DNA of 64,000 nucleotides from an uncultured Tenacibaculum sp. (GCF_947504135.1 NZ_CANNGG010000002.1:434001-498000), one strand, 5' to 3'. Positions 34,973 through 42,983 are shown, counted from the first letter of the stretch. Notes: generated from the letters alone by a model not told the origin. Translations and numbers: made by a program.

Positions 34973-36526
34973 TTAATTTTTTACAGATAAAGTTGAAAGG
35001 TTAAAGCTTAAACCTATGTTAATATTGTTAGAGTTAACATTTCCAAAAGGAGAGTAATATCTACCTCCAGATGCAATTATAGAAACCTGATTTACGATAT
35101 CATAACTCAATCCAAGAGTAGGACGAATAATGATTCCTTCGTCAGTATCTACACCAGCACCTCCGCCAGCTCCTGCCATAACTTCTATAAATCCACGCAT
35201 TTTGTTGTTAAAAAAATACGGACTATATATACCACCACCGACTAATCCATGAGCATATCCACCTGAACGACCGTCATATGCAAAACCAGCTTCTCCAGCA
35301 ATATATAATGAATGATTTAAATCATAGTTAACTTTAAAGCCAATTAATTGTAAGTCAATTTCAGTAGCGTCGTAAATATCATCTGTTTTAGCAACATCAA
35401 AATAACTTTGATTTTGAACTTCAAAACGCAACCCTCTTGTAAGATAAGTACTGCTCTCTTCTGAAGATGTTCCGCCGTTTAATCCGAAGTACTTTAAACC
35501 AAATCCGAAAGTATAGGCTTCTAAATCACCAGCAATGGCACGATAATATCCACCATGGCCACTAATGGCAATGTTTTTAAATAGTTTTAAGTCAATTCCT
35601 GCAGAAGGGTAGATCATTAACCCACCTTCAGGAGCCACACGACCACCAGCAGCACCGATACCTAATTTTCCGAAGATATTAATGTACTTCGATTGATATG
35701 GGTGATATCCTGCACCTACAAATAGATCCATAAAACCAGCACGTAAGCCTCTATAAATAGCATCTGTATGTGCGAATAAGAAGGTGTTTTCGTTCAAATA
35801 TTTTTGATATTCAAAACCTAATACATAAAGTATTTCATTTAACTCATCACCATTATCTTTTTTTGATTTTCCAATAGGTTTAAAGAAATCAAAACGAATT
35901 TGTTGTGCATTTTTAACAACTGGTTTGCTCCAAAAACTATCAGGCGAAAGGTTTTTTGCAACAAATTTTTGATGCGATTTGTCATAATCAGTAAAACGTA
36001 AAATACTAGGTATTTCTACAAAGAAAGAAACGGAATTACTTTTAATTTCTCCTGATAAAAAGTTAACATGACTGTATTGTATTCCGAAGGAGTAATCGTT
36101 CTTTTTGTACTGTAATCCGATATTCGGATTGATAAAACCGCCATCGTTTACCAAGTAACGATATCCACCGCCGCCGCCAAAATGGAAGTTAGCATCAATA
36201 TATAAATTTTTGTATAGTTGTTTATTTATTCCTAATTCAGCACCTAAGGTAAATAATCCTCCTTGGTCTCCTGTTACTGCAAAATGAAATCCAGCACCTC
36301 CGTATAACCAGTTATTAATAGGGATTTGATAGTGCAAACCAGTCAAACCCATGGTTGGTTTTAAATCAGGAAACTTATCCGAAGGCATTTCAACAGGAAT
36401 AAAATTCAAACGAACTTTATTGTGTAACTCTTTTCCTTGTAAATTAGATAAATCATCTTGACCGTATGCCAGAAAAGAGACAAAAGAGAATAAAAAAGAA
36501 GCGATATAGTTTTTTTTAGAACTCAC
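34973..36526 (-). CDS. Predicted outer-membrane beta-barrel protein of unknown function
   Basis: A 517-residue protein with a signal peptide ending FLAYGQ. The rest is rich in alternating hydrophobic and polar strands, with Gly and aromatic residues spaced as in outer-membrane barrels; the glycine clusters GGGGGYRY and AGAGGGAG are notable. The C-terminus ends in a strand-like NIGLSFNLSTLSVKN. Three related segments (GGAGFHF, GKLGIGAAGGRVAPEGG, AGEAGFAYDGRSGGY) hint at internal repetition. I do not recognise a named family. Its start overlaps the end of prfC by 11 bases, so it is transcribed with prfC, although no functional link is obvious. Confidence 0.7.
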   Translation of the reverse strand: MSSKKNYIASFLFSFVSFLAYGQDDLSNLQGKELHNKVRLNFIPVEMPSDKFPDLKPTMGLTGLHYQIPINNWLYGGAGFHFAVTGDQGGLFTLGAELGINKQLYKNLYIDANFHFGGGGGYRYLVNDGGFINPNIGLQYKKNDYSFGIQYSHVNFLSGEIKSNSVSFFVEIPSILRFTDYDKSHQKFVAKNLSPDSFWSKPVVKNAQQIRFDFFKPIGKSKKDNGDELNEILYVLGFEYQKYLNENTFLFAHTDAIYRGLRAGFMDLFVGAGYHPYQSKYINIFGKLGIGAAGGRVAPEGGLMIYPSAGIDLKLFKNIAISGHGGYYRAIAGDLEAYTFGFGLKYFGLNGGTSSEESSTYLTRGLRFEVQNQSYFDVAKTDDIYDATEIDLQLIGFKVNYDLNHSLYIAGEAGFAYDGRSGGYAHGLVGGGIYSPYFFNNKMRGFIEVMAGAGGGAGVDTDEGIIIRPTLGLSYDIVNQVSIIASGGRYYSPFGNVNSNNINIGLSFNLSTLSVKN

Positions 36527-38102
36527 TAGTGAAATGTAATTTTACCGTAGGATATTTACTTTGTGTCATTTGAATTGTAAACGGAGAATCAGCTAAAAAT
36601 ACTAACTGACCTTGTTTATCTTTAGCTAAATAACGTTGTTTTACACGTTTAAATTCTTTGAATTCTTCATTTTTAGGATCTTCTGGTTCTACCCAACAAG
36701 CTTTGTGCACTGCAATATTTTCATACGAACATTTAGCTCCATATTCATGTTCTAAACGATACTGAATAACTTCGTACTGAAGTGCTCCCACAGTTCCTAC
36801 AATTCTACGTCCATTCATTTCCATTGTAAATAACTGTGCAACTCCTTCATCCATTAACTGATCTAAACCTTTGTAAAGTTGTTTAGCTTTCATTGGGTCG
36901 GCATTGTTTACATAGCGGAAATGTTCTGGAGAGAAACTAGGAATTCCTTTAAAATTTAATTGTTCTCCTTCTGTTAATGTATCTCCAATTTTGAAGTTTC
37001 CTGTGTCGTGTAAACCAACAATATCACCCGGGAAAGACTCTTCAACAATTTCTTTTTTCTCAGCAAAAAAAGCATTCGGACTAGAGAATTTTACTTTTTT
37101 ACCGTTACGAACGTGTAAGTAAGGAGTGTTTCTTTTAAAAGTTCCTGATACAATCTTTACGAAAGCTAAACGATCACGGTGTTTAGGATCCATATTTGCA
37201 TGAATCTTAAACACAAATCCTGTTAACTTTTCCTCTTTAGAGTCTACCAAACGTTCCTCAGCTTTTTTTGGCTGTGGATTTGGAGCAATATCAATAAAGC
37301 AATCTAATAACTCTTTTACTCCAAAATTATTTAAAGCAGAACCAAAGAAAACAGGCTGTAAATTTCCATTAACATAAGCTTCTTGGTCAAAGTCTGGATA
37401 TACTTCACTTACTAACTCCAATTCTTCACGAAGTGTATTTGCAGAATTCTCCCCAACAATTTTATCTAGTTCAGGATTTTCGATGTCGTCAAATTCAACA
37501 CCTTCAGAAATTGTTTGTTTATTGTCCCCAGAAAAAATGTTTAATTTCTTTTCCCAAATATTATAGATTCCCTTGAAATCGTATCCCATTCCGATAGGGA
37601 AGCTTAACGGAGTTACTTTTAAACCTAGTTTTTGCTCAACTTCATCTAATAAATCAAAAGCATCTTTACCTTCACGGTCTAATTTATTGATAAAAACAAT
37701 CATCGGGATTTTACGCATACGACAAACCTCTACTAACTTTTCGGTTTGTTCCTCAACCCCTTTTGCAACATCAATAACTACAATAACACTATCAACTGCA
37801 GTTAACGTTCTAAAGGTATCTTCAGCAAAATCCTTGTGACCAGGGGTATCAAGAATATTGATTTTTTTGTCTTTATAAATGAAAGCTAATACAGAGGTAG
37901 CAACAGAGATACCACGTTGGCGCTCAATCTCCATAAAATCAGAAGTAGCTCCTTTTTTTATTTTATTATTTTTTACCGCACCAGCTTCTTGAATTGCTCC
38001 ACCAAAAAGTAATAATTTTTCAGTTAAGGTGGTTTTACCAGCATCTGGGTGTGATATAATTCCGAATGTACGTCTCTTCTGTATTTCTTCTAAAAAACTC
38101 AT
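36516..38102 (-). CDS. prfC: Peptide chain release factor 3
   Basis: RF3 is a GTPase that removes RF1 and RF2 from the ribosome after termination. The 528 residues match the normal length. The G motifs are present: SHPDAGKTTLTEKLL (G1, residues 17-31), DTPGHKDFAEDT (G3) and FINKLDREGKDAFDLLDEVE (G4). RF3-specific regions include GATSDFMEIERQRGISVATSV, MDPKHRDRLAFVKIVSGTF and VGALQYEVIQYRLEHEYG. ATG 38102 is preceded by one of the best promoters in the window, divergent from idi. The 3' end overlaps the barrel protein gene. Confidence 0.97.
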   Translation of the reverse strand: MSFLEEIQKRRTFGIISHPDAGKTTLTEKLLLFGGAIQEAGAVKNNKIKKGATSDFMEIERQRGISVATSVLAFIYKDKKINILDTPGHKDFAEDTFRTLTAVDSVIVVIDVAKGVEEQTEKLVEVCRMRKIPMIVFINKLDREGKDAFDLLDEVEQKLGLKVTPLSFPIGMGYDFKGIYNIWEKKLNIFSGDNKQTISEGVEFDDIENPELDKIVGENSANTLREELELVSEVYPDFDQEAYVNGNLQPVFFGSALNNFGVKELLDCFIDIAPNPQPKKAEERLVDSKEEKLTGFVFKIHANMDPKHRDRLAFVKIVSGTFKRNTPYLHVRNGKKVKFSSPNAFFAEKKEIVEESFPGDIVGLHDTGNFKIGDTLTEGEQLNFKGIPSFSPEHFRYVNNADPMKAKQLYKGLDQLMDEGVAQLFTMEMNGRRIVGTVGALQYEVIQYRLEHEYGAKCSYENIAVHKACWVEPEDPKNEEFKEFKRVKQRYLAKDKQGQLVFLADSPFTIQMTQSKYPTVKLHFTSEF

Positions 38103-38120
38103 CTATAAATTTTAAGGTTG

Positions 38121-38152
38121 CAAAGATACATTTTAAAGCGAACTGTTCAAAA
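38121..38152 (-). promoter_or_regulatory. Promoter of prfC
   Basis: On the minus strand TTTTG (38152-38148) is followed after 19 bases by TATCTTTG (38128-38121). Both boxes and the spacing fit the Bacteroidota consensus TTG-N17-23-TAnnTTTG. The leader is short, about 15 bases. Confidence 0.75.
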
Positions 38153-38160
38153 GGTTTTAA

Positions 38161-38191
38161 TTGTTGAACTGGTCTCAATTTCGTAAGTTTG
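38161..38191 (+). promoter_or_regulatory. Promoter of idi
   Basis: Two overlapping TTG triplets (38161 and 38164) precede TAAGTTTG (38184-38191) by 20 or 17 bases, fitting TTG-N17-23-TAnnTTTG. It lies back to back with the prfC promoter, so the two could influence each other. Confidence 0.7.
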
Positions 38192-38210
38192 CTTTTCGTA
38201 AATTTTCTAG

Positions 38211-38732
38211 ATGAAAGAGCAAGTAATTTTAGTTGATCAGCAAGATAATCCGATAGGATTAATGGAAAAAATTGAAGCACATGAAAAAGCTTTACTACAC
38301 AGGGCATTTTCGGTATTTGTTTTTAATGATAAAAATGAATTGATGTTACAACAACGTGCTGCTGAAAAATATCACTCCCCTTTGTTATGGACAAATACTT
38401 GTTGTTCACACCAAAGAGATGGAGAATCGAACATTGAAGCTGGGAAACGTAGATTAAAAGAAGAAATGGGGTTTTCATGTGAATTAGAAGAACTATTTTC
38501 TTTCATTTACAAAGCTCCGTTTGATAATGGGTTAACGGAACATGAATACGATCATGTAATGATTGGTACATTTAACGACGAACCTATTGTAAACCCTGAA
38601 GAAGTGGCGTCATATAAATGGATGCCTTTAGAAGAGGTGAAAAATGATATAGAAAATCATCCAGAAGAATATACAGCTTGGTTTAAAATAATTTTTAAAG
38701 AATCTTACGATAAAATATCTAAGTATATTTAA
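38211..38732 (+). CDS. idi: Isopentenyl-diphosphate delta-isomerase, type I
   Basis: Idi interconverts isopentenyl and dimethylallyl diphosphate, supplying isoprenoid precursors for menaquinone, carotenoids and undecaprenyl phosphate. The 173-residue Nudix-fold protein has the usual short length. It shows the active-site Cys region LLWTNTCCSHQRDGE (near residue 62), followed by the Nudix-like EAGKRRLKEEMGFSCELEE and the catalytic Glu region LTEHEYDHVMIGTF. ATG 38211 follows a well-formed promoter. The PTPS-like gene starts two bases after its stop and manA three bases after that, suggesting one transcript despite unrelated functions. Confidence 0.95.
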   Translation: MKEQVILVDQQDNPIGLMEKIEAHEKALLHRAFSVFVFNDKNELMLQQRAAEKYHSPLLWTNTCCSHQRDGESNIEAGKRRLKEEMGFSCELEELFSFIYKAPFDNGLTEHEYDHVMIGTFNDEPIVNPEEVASYKWMPLEEVKNDIENHPEEYTAWFKIIFKESYDKISKYI

Positions 38733-38734
38733 TT

Positions 38735-39148
38735 ATGCCCAAAGTAACAGTTCATAGAAAAGCACATTTTAATGCTGCCCATAGATTATTTAACCCTAAA
38801 TGGTCTGATGAGAAAAATTACGAAGTTTTTGGTAAGTGTAGTAATCCTAATTACCATGGTCATAATTATGAATTAATTGTTTCATTAACTGGTGAAATAG
38901 ACCAAGAAACAGGATATGTATATGATTTAGGTAAGTTAAAAGACTTAATTAAGTTAAAAGTAGAAGACGCTTTAGATCATAGAAACTTAAATATTGAAGT
39001 AGAGGAGTTTAAGACTGTTAATCCTACAGTAGAAAATATATCAGTGGTAATTTATAATAAGTTACGTGTAAGTATTCCTGAAAAACTAGACTTAGAAGTT
39101 ACATTATACGAAACTCCAAGAAACTACGTAACTTATAGAGGTGCATAA
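38735..39148 (+). CDS. 6-pyruvoyl-tetrahydropterin synthase / 6-carboxy-tetrahydropterin synthase (QueD) family protein
   Basis: This T-fold enzyme converts dihydroneopterin triphosphate to a pterin or deazapurine precursor. Zinc ligands are seen as His15 in HFNAAHR-like spacing and the HGHNY pair near residue 42. The catalytic Cys sits in FGKCSNPNYHGHNY and a conserved Glu in NPTVENISVVIY and VTLYETPRNYV. The FGKC-NPN context and DHRNLN segment resemble animal-type PTPS more than short E. coli QueD. It could therefore serve tetrahydropterin synthesis instead of queuosine; the window cannot settle this. The 137-residue length is normal. It lies in the idi-manA transcript. Confidence 0.88.
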   Translation: MPKVTVHRKAHFNAAHRLFNPKWSDEKNYEVFGKCSNPNYHGHNYELIVSLTGEIDQETGYVYDLGKLKDLIKLKVEDALDHRNLNIEVEEFKTVNPTVENISVVIYNKLRVSIPEKLDLEVTLYETPRNYVTYRGA

Positions 39149-39151
39149 TCT

Positions 39152-40123
39152 ATGATAAACCAATTACTACGATTTACTCCAATTTTAAAACAAAAAATTT
39201 GGGGAGGGAAAAAACTCAACCAACTACTTCATAAAAATTCAGATGGATCCAATATAGGAGAGAGTTGGGAAATTTCTGATGTTGATGGAGATGAATCAAT
39301 CGTTAGTAATGGTAATCTTAAAGGAAGAACATTAAGAAGTCTTTTAAAAGAGTATAAGCACGACTTAGTCGGAAATTATGTTTATAAAACTTTTGGAGAA
39401 CAATTTCCTCTACTAATAAAGTTTATAGATGCTAAAGAGGTTTTAAGTATTCAAGTACACCCAGATGATGATTTAGCAGGACTTCAAGAGTCTTTTGGGA
39501 AGACAGAGATGTGGTATGTAATGCAAGCTGATAATGAAGCTAACATTATTATAGGATTCAAAGAAAACTCAAATAAAGAAGAATATATACATCACCTCAA
39601 TAATAAGACTCTCTTAAGTATTTTAAATGTAGATAAAGTATCCAAAGGAGATGTTTATTTTGTGCCACCAGGAAGAGTACACGCTATTGGTGCTGGTTTA
39701 CTGATTGCTGAAATTCAACAAACTTCAGATATTACTTATCGTATTTATGATTGGGATAGGAAAGATATTGATGGTAATTACAGAGAGTTACATACAGAAA
39801 AAGCACTAGAAGCTATTGATTTCTCAGCAAAGAATTCTTACAAAACAACTTATAAGAAACAAAAGAATGTAGCAAATCAAGTAGTTACATGTCCGTATTT
39901 TACAACGAATATACTTCCAGTAAAAGGAAAGAAAGAAATTTATTTATCTAAAAAAGATAGCTTTATAATTTACATGTGTGTAGAAGGAGAAGTGACATTT
40001 TTTTACGAAAATCAACAAGAAATAGTAGGAAAGGGAGAAACTATTTTGATACCAGCATGCATTGATAAAGTAGAAATTGTATCAGAAAACTCTTCAGAAT
40101 TACTAGAAACCTATATTCAATAA
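39152..40123 (+). CDS. manA: Mannose-6-phosphate isomerase, class I
   Basis: ManA interconverts mannose-6-phosphate and fructose-6-phosphate, feeding sugar-nucleotide synthesis for surface polysaccharides. The 323-residue product is of the short, Bacillus-like class. Zinc-site segments are visible: VLSIQVHPDDDLA near residue 98, GKTEMWYVM, and PPGRVHAIGAGLLIAEIQQTSD, followed by TYRIYDWDR. The N-terminal KIWGGKKL and GESWEIS also fit. Its start lies three bases after the PTPS-like stop. A hairpin at 40127-40158 follows, but the T run is on the other strand, so termination of this transcript is less clear. Confidence 0.93.
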   Translation: MINQLLRFTPILKQKIWGGKKLNQLLHKNSDGSNIGESWEISDVDGDESIVSNGNLKGRTLRSLLKEYKHDLVGNYVYKTFGEQFPLLIKFIDAKEVLSIQVHPDDDLAGLQESFGKTEMWYVMQADNEANIIIGFKENSNKEEYIHHLNNKTLLSILNVDKVSKGDVYFVPPGRVHAIGAGLLIAEIQQTSDITYRIYDWDRKDIDGNYRELHTEKALEAIDFSAKNSYKTTYKKQKNVANQVVTCPYFTTNILPVKGKKEIYLSKKDSFIIYMCVEGEVTFFYENQQEIVGKGETILIPACIDKVEIVSENSSELLETYIQ

Positions 40124-40158
40124 AAAATAAGCTTAAGGTAGTACTACCCTAAGCTTAT
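40122..40158 (-). terminator. Terminator of the minus-strand gene at 40210
   Basis: A 32-base near-perfect palindrome (40127-40158, one mismatched position) lies between convergent genes. Read on the minus strand it is followed by a T run (40127-40122), so it mainly serves the minus-strand locus. Confidence 0.7.
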
Positions 40159-40209
40159 AACAAACCAGACTAACTTAATAATGGATTGATTTTAGAATCA
40201 TCCAAATCA

Positions 40210-40560
40210 TTAAGAAGCTTCTTTCACAGTATAGCTAAATACAGCTTTACAGATAATATCTTGTTTCTTTTCTTCTTTTTTTGATACTGTTATGTTTAAA
40301 ACAACTTCAGTAGTACTCAATTTTTTTACGTTGTTTTTAATGATAAGTTTATCATTTAAATAAGCATTTTCTAGAAGATCAAAATCAATGCTTTTAAAAC
40401 TCAAATTAGAAGAGTTTTTGTGTAAACTAAGTGAAGATTGAAGGTTAGACTCAATCTTGTCAAATAAGATAGAAGTCTTTAATACTTTGTTTTTGCTAAC
40501 TTGTTTTTTGCTAACAACAAACTGATTTTTTATGTCTTGTGTACTATTTAATGATTTCAT
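40210..40560 (-). CDS. Hypothetical protein, 116 residues
   Basis: I do not recognise this protein. It has no signal peptide or membrane helix. The first third is polar and Lys/Ser/Asn-rich; the second part alternates strands (LIIKNNVKKLSTTEVVLNIT, then QDIICKAVFSYTV) in a way that recalls the last strands of hot-dog fold thioesterases, but catalytic residues are not evident and the length is short. That resemblance is weak. It is preceded by a 37-codon ORF whose stop lies five bases upstream, and ends at a good terminator, so it probably forms the last gene of a small minus-strand transcript starting at 40.9 kb. Confidence 0.6.
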   Translation of the reverse strand: MKSLNSTQDIKNQFVVSKKQVSKNKVLKTSILFDKIESNLQSSLSLHKNSSNLSFKSIDFDLLENAYLNDKLIIKNNVKKLSTTEVVLNITVSKKEEKKQDIICKAVFSYTVKEAS

Positions 40561-40565
40561 GATAA

Positions 40566-40679
40566 TTATGGATTAAGTATTAGTAATTCAGGATCTCTGT
40601 AAAATGGGTTCTGTACTGAGTACATTACAGTTGAGGCTACGTGTTTTCTAATTGAATTTCGGTACTTAAAAGTGTTCAT
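40566..40679 (-). CDS. Putative 37-residue small protein
   Basis: ATG at 40679 opens a 37-codon frame that starts MNTFKYRNSIRKHVASTV and ends DPELLILNP; the stop is five bases before the start of the 116-residue protein. The product is basic at the N-terminus and shows no signal peptide. The tight spacing suggests translational coupling. It is too short to test by composition, so it may be a real small protein or an upstream ORF controlling the next gene. Confidence 0.4.
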   Translation of the reverse strand: MNTFKYRNSIRKHVASTVMYSVQNPFYRDPELLILNP

Positions 40680-40706
40680 AATGATTAAAATTTAAAATAT
40701 TAATAA

Positions 40707-40740
40707 ATAAAAAAAGGTGCTTTTTGTAAAAAGCACCTTT
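40707..40740 (-). terminator. Intrinsic terminator or attenuator between two small ORFs
   Basis: A 13-bp stem (aaaggtgcttttt at 40713-40725 with its complement at 40728-40740) is followed on the minus strand by a T-rich tail. It lies 27 bases beyond the stop of the 44-codon ORF and about 28 bases before the next small ORF, a layout that would suit transcription attenuation. Confidence 0.65.
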
Positions 40741-40766
40741 GTAAGTTTATAGTAAAAATTGATTAT

Positions 40767-40901
40767 TTAAAATCGATGTTTAAGCTTATTGTTTTGGGTG
40801 CTTTTGGTTACATATACGAATTGTTTACGCATGTGGGCTGTATACGAAATCGAATTGACCGTGTTAAAAATAAACGTATATGTGCGTAAAAGCGCCTTCA
40901 T
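40767..40901 (-). CDS. Putative 44-residue small protein or leader peptide
   Basis: ATG at 40901 opens a 44-codon frame (MKALLRTYTFIFNTVNSISY at the start, NNKLKHRF at the end). A full-consensus promoter (TTG-N22-TACTTTTG on the minus strand) would start RNA within about six bases of this ATG, so the message is almost leaderless. A terminator follows. The product is basic with a weakly amphipathic first half and no membrane helix. It could be a small protein, a leader peptide for an attenuator, or part of a small RNA. Between 40561 and 41043 I see nothing else beyond the neighbouring elements listed. Confidence 0.5.
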   Translation of the reverse strand: MKALLRTYTFIFNTVNSISYTAHMRKQFVYVTKSTQNNKLKHRF

Positions 40902-40908
40902 GATGTTC

Positions 40909-40943
40909 CAAAAGTAGTGAAACTTTTTAAAGATTACACAAAA
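40909..40943 (-). promoter_or_regulatory. Promoter of the minus-strand small-ORF locus
   Basis: Minus-strand TTTTG (40943-40939) and TACTTTTG (40916-40909) are 22 bases apart, within the TTG-N17-23-TAnnTTTG range. The -7 box ends seven bases before the ATG at 40901. Confidence 0.65.
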
Positions 40944-41016
40944 CAGCGAATTATTTACTGTTAAAATTTTGTAAATCTACTAGTTGTAAAGGTTCAGATA
41001 GCGTAGTTTAAATATG

Positions 41017-41024
41017 TATCTTTG
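41017..41024 (+). promoter_or_regulatory. -7 element of the HAD/acetyltransferase pair
   Basis: TATCTTTG matches TAnnTTTG and lies 19 bases before the ATG at 41044. No TTG is found at the standard spacing. Confidence 0.5.
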
Positions 41025-41043
41025 ATGTATAATTTTATTAGTT

Positions 41044-41730
41044 ATGAATAACATTAAAGTAATATCTTTTGATGCTGATGACACACTTTGGGTAAACGAA
41101 ACCTATTTTCGTGATGCCGAAGATGATTTCGCAAAACTGTTGTCAGATTATGAAACTGAAAACAAAATCCATCAAGAATTATTTAAAAAAGAAATAGAAA
41201 ACCTTAAAATTTACGGGTATGGTGTAAAAGGTTTTATGCTATCAATGGTTGAGTGTGCTTTAGAAATTTCTAACTATAAAATAGCTCCGAAAACTATGGA
41301 AGGAATTCTTGAAATAGGAAAAGAGATGCTAGAAAAGCCTATAGAATTACTAGATGGAGTAGAAGAAGTATTAGAAGAATTACACGGGAAGTATAAGTTA
41401 ATTGTAGCTACCAAAGGTGATTTGTTAGATCAAGAACGCAAGTTGGCTAAATCAGGAATTTTAAAATATTTTCACCATACAGAAGTAATGAGTGAAAAGA
41501 AAAAAGCCGATTATAAAAAATTAGTAAAACGATTAGATATTAATCCGTCAGAGTTTTTAATGATAGGAAATTCATTAAAATCAGACGTATTACCTTTAAT
41601 AGAAATTGGAGCAACAGCAATCCATGTTCCGTTTCATACAACATGGGCACACGAAGAAGTGAGTGAAGAACAAAAATCAGATGATTACAAAACAGTATCT
41701 AGTATTACAGATGTTTTAAAGTTTTTATAG
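41044..41730 (+). CDS. HAD-superfamily hydrolase (predicted phosphatase)
   Basis: A 228-residue cytoplasmic HAD protein. Motif I is FDADDTLWVNE (residues ~9-19) with the nucleophile Asp and acid-base Asp. Motif II lies in LIVATKGD (the usual Ser/Thr being Thr). Motif III is near KKKADYKKLVK, and motif IV is MIGNSLKSDVLPLIEIG, where the second acidic residue is in NSLKSDV. An all-helical cap occupies about residues 20-90. Members act on small phosphate esters; the substrate is unknown. The acetyltransferase gene begins directly after its stop codon, so the two are translated together. Confidence 0.88.
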   Translation: MNNIKVISFDADDTLWVNETYFRDAEDDFAKLLSDYETENKIHQELFKKEIENLKIYGYGVKGFMLSMVECALEISNYKIAPKTMEGILEIGKEMLEKPIELLDGVEEVLEELHGKYKLIVATKGDLLDQERKLAKSGILKYFHHTEVMSEKKKADYKKLVKRLDINPSEFLMIGNSLKSDVLPLIEIGATAIHVPFHTTWAHEEVSEEQKSDDYKTVSSITDVLKFL

Positions 41731-42357
41731 ATGAAGTATTTAGATATAGAAAACTGGAACAGAAAAGAGCTTTTTGAACATTTTAGAACTATGGCAGATC
41801 CAACTTTTGGATTGGTAGCCGATCTAGAAGTATCTAAAACGTATCAATCAGCTAAAGAAAAAGGAGAATCATTTTTTGTTAGATACTTACATGCCTGTAT
41901 GAAAGCTATAAATTCAGTTGAGAATTTAAAATATAGGATAGAAGATGGTAAAATTGTTATTTATGATGTAATCAATGCATCAACAACAATTGCAAGAGCA
42001 GATACAACATTTGCTTTTTCTTATTTTGATTATTCAGAAGATTTCAAAACTTTTAATCAAAATTATATAGAAGAAAAAGAACGAATACAAAACACAGCAG
42101 ATTTATTACCTCCAAGATATTCACTAGGTTGTATACATTCTTCGGCAATTCCTTGGGTTAGTTTTACAGGACATAAAGAGCCTTTCTCTGGTAATAAGGA
42201 TAATAGCGTTCCTCAGTTGGCGTTTGGAAAGATTAAAGAAGAAAATGGTAGAAAGCTACTACCAGTAGCGATTAACGTAAATCATGCTTTAGTAGATGGA
42301 TACCATGTTGGACAGTTTTTTGAAAAATTTCAGAAAGAATTAGATAAAATCGATTAA
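41731..42357 (+). CDS. Chloramphenicol acetyltransferase-like (CatA fold) O-acetyltransferase
   Basis: The 208 residues follow the trimeric CAT fold. The catalytic motif near the end is NVNHALVDGYHVGQFF, giving His-x-x-x-Asp-Gly. Other family features are FVRYLHACMKAINSVENLKYRI and SIPWVSFTGH-like (IPWVSFTGHKEPF) in the middle. Authentic CAT usually reads HHAVCDGFH at the active site, so this is a relative and may acetylate some other hydroxyl compound. It lies in a core region joined to a HAD gene without mobile elements, which argues against recent acquisition as a resistance gene. Real resistance activity cannot be judged from sequence. Confidence 0.8.
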   Translation: MKYLDIENWNRKELFEHFRTMADPTFGLVADLEVSKTYQSAKEKGESFFVRYLHACMKAINSVENLKYRIEDGKIVIYDVINASTTIARADTTFAFSYFDYSEDFKTFNQNYIEEKERIQNTADLLPPRYSLGCIHSSAIPWVSFTGHKEPFSGNKDNSVPQLAFGKIKEENGRKLLPVAINVNHALVDGYHVGQFFEKFQKELDKID

Positions 42358-42379
42358 TTTCGCATCAAAATTTATAATT

Positions 42380-42646
42380 ATGGCAAGCGTAAAAAATTTA
42401 AAAAAAGATATTAACTATACATTAGGAGACATTATAAGTATATGTCAAATCGCTACAGAGTTAAACCCTGAAGTTAAAAAAGCTGAAGCTGATGCTGTTG
42501 TTGATGAGGTTATTGTAACTTTTGATGATTTAATAGCAAAAGTAAATGCAAAGAATGTTGAAAATAAAAAGGCTCATTACAAATCAGTAAGTGCTGAATT
42601 AGAGACTAGAGCAAACGCTTTAATAGAGAAAGTAAACAACTTATAA
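42380..42646 (+). CDS. Conserved small helical protein, 88 residues
   Basis: An 88-residue soluble protein without known motif. It is almost wholly alpha-helical and highly charged (KKAEADAVVDEVIVTFDDLI, KAHYKSVSAELETRANALIE), with heptad-like spacing that suggests a short coiled coil or helical bundle. The single copy, good start (MASVKNLKKDI) and dedicated terminator at 42673 support a real gene. I believe similar proteins occur across flavobacteria, but this is from memory. Function is unknown. It follows the CAT-like gene by 22 bases. Confidence 0.7.
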   Translation: MASVKNLKKDINYTLGDIISICQIATELNPEVKKAEADAVVDEVIVTFDDLIAKVNAKNVENKKAHYKSVSAELETRANALIEKVNNL

Positions 42647-42672
42647 GAGGTTATTATAAGTGATGAATTTTG

Positions 42673-42703
42673 AAAGCGAGACAAGGGTCTCGCTTTTTTT
42701 TTT
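42673..42703 (+). terminator. Rho-independent terminator
   Basis: A ten-bp perfect stem (aaagcgagac, loop aagg, complement at 42687-42696) is followed by a T run to 42703. Confidence 0.88.
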
Positions 42704-42782
42704 GAGAAATTTTAACACCTCTAAAGAATATAATTTCGTAAATTACGTTCAGATATAAATCAACTTTAACCCCAATAATAAT

Positions 42783-42983
42783 ATGGCAAGAGCTATGTAT
42801 GAGTACACGAAAACTGTGCTTCAAAAGGTTAGTTTTAACGCAGATTTGTTTTGTAAAGAGCTAGAAAAAGCTTTAGGGAGATTACTTCCTTATGAAATAG
42901 ATGAGCTAACCATTTGGCTAAAACAATTTACAGCTAATAAACCTGATTTATACGTTTGTTTAGCTTTAGTAGATAAAAAGTAA
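42783..42983 (+). CDS. Hypothetical small protein, 66 residues
   Basis: A 66-residue acidic/neutral protein (MARAMYEYTKTVLQKVSFNA, ending LYVCLALVDKK), predicted mostly helical, without signal peptide. I do not recognise a family. A candidate TAATTTCG -7-like box lies about 50 bases upstream, and the stop codon is embedded in the left arm of a strong terminator, which supports a true small gene transcribed alone. Function unknown. Confidence 0.65.
   Translation: MARAMYEYTKTVLQKVSFNADLFCKELEKALGRLLPYEIDELTIWLKQFTANKPDLYVCLALVDKK

Noticed and set aside
41731..42357. Acquired chloramphenicol-resistance gene
   Set aside because: No mobile element, same composition as neighbours, tight pairing with a core HAD gene and an altered active-site context.
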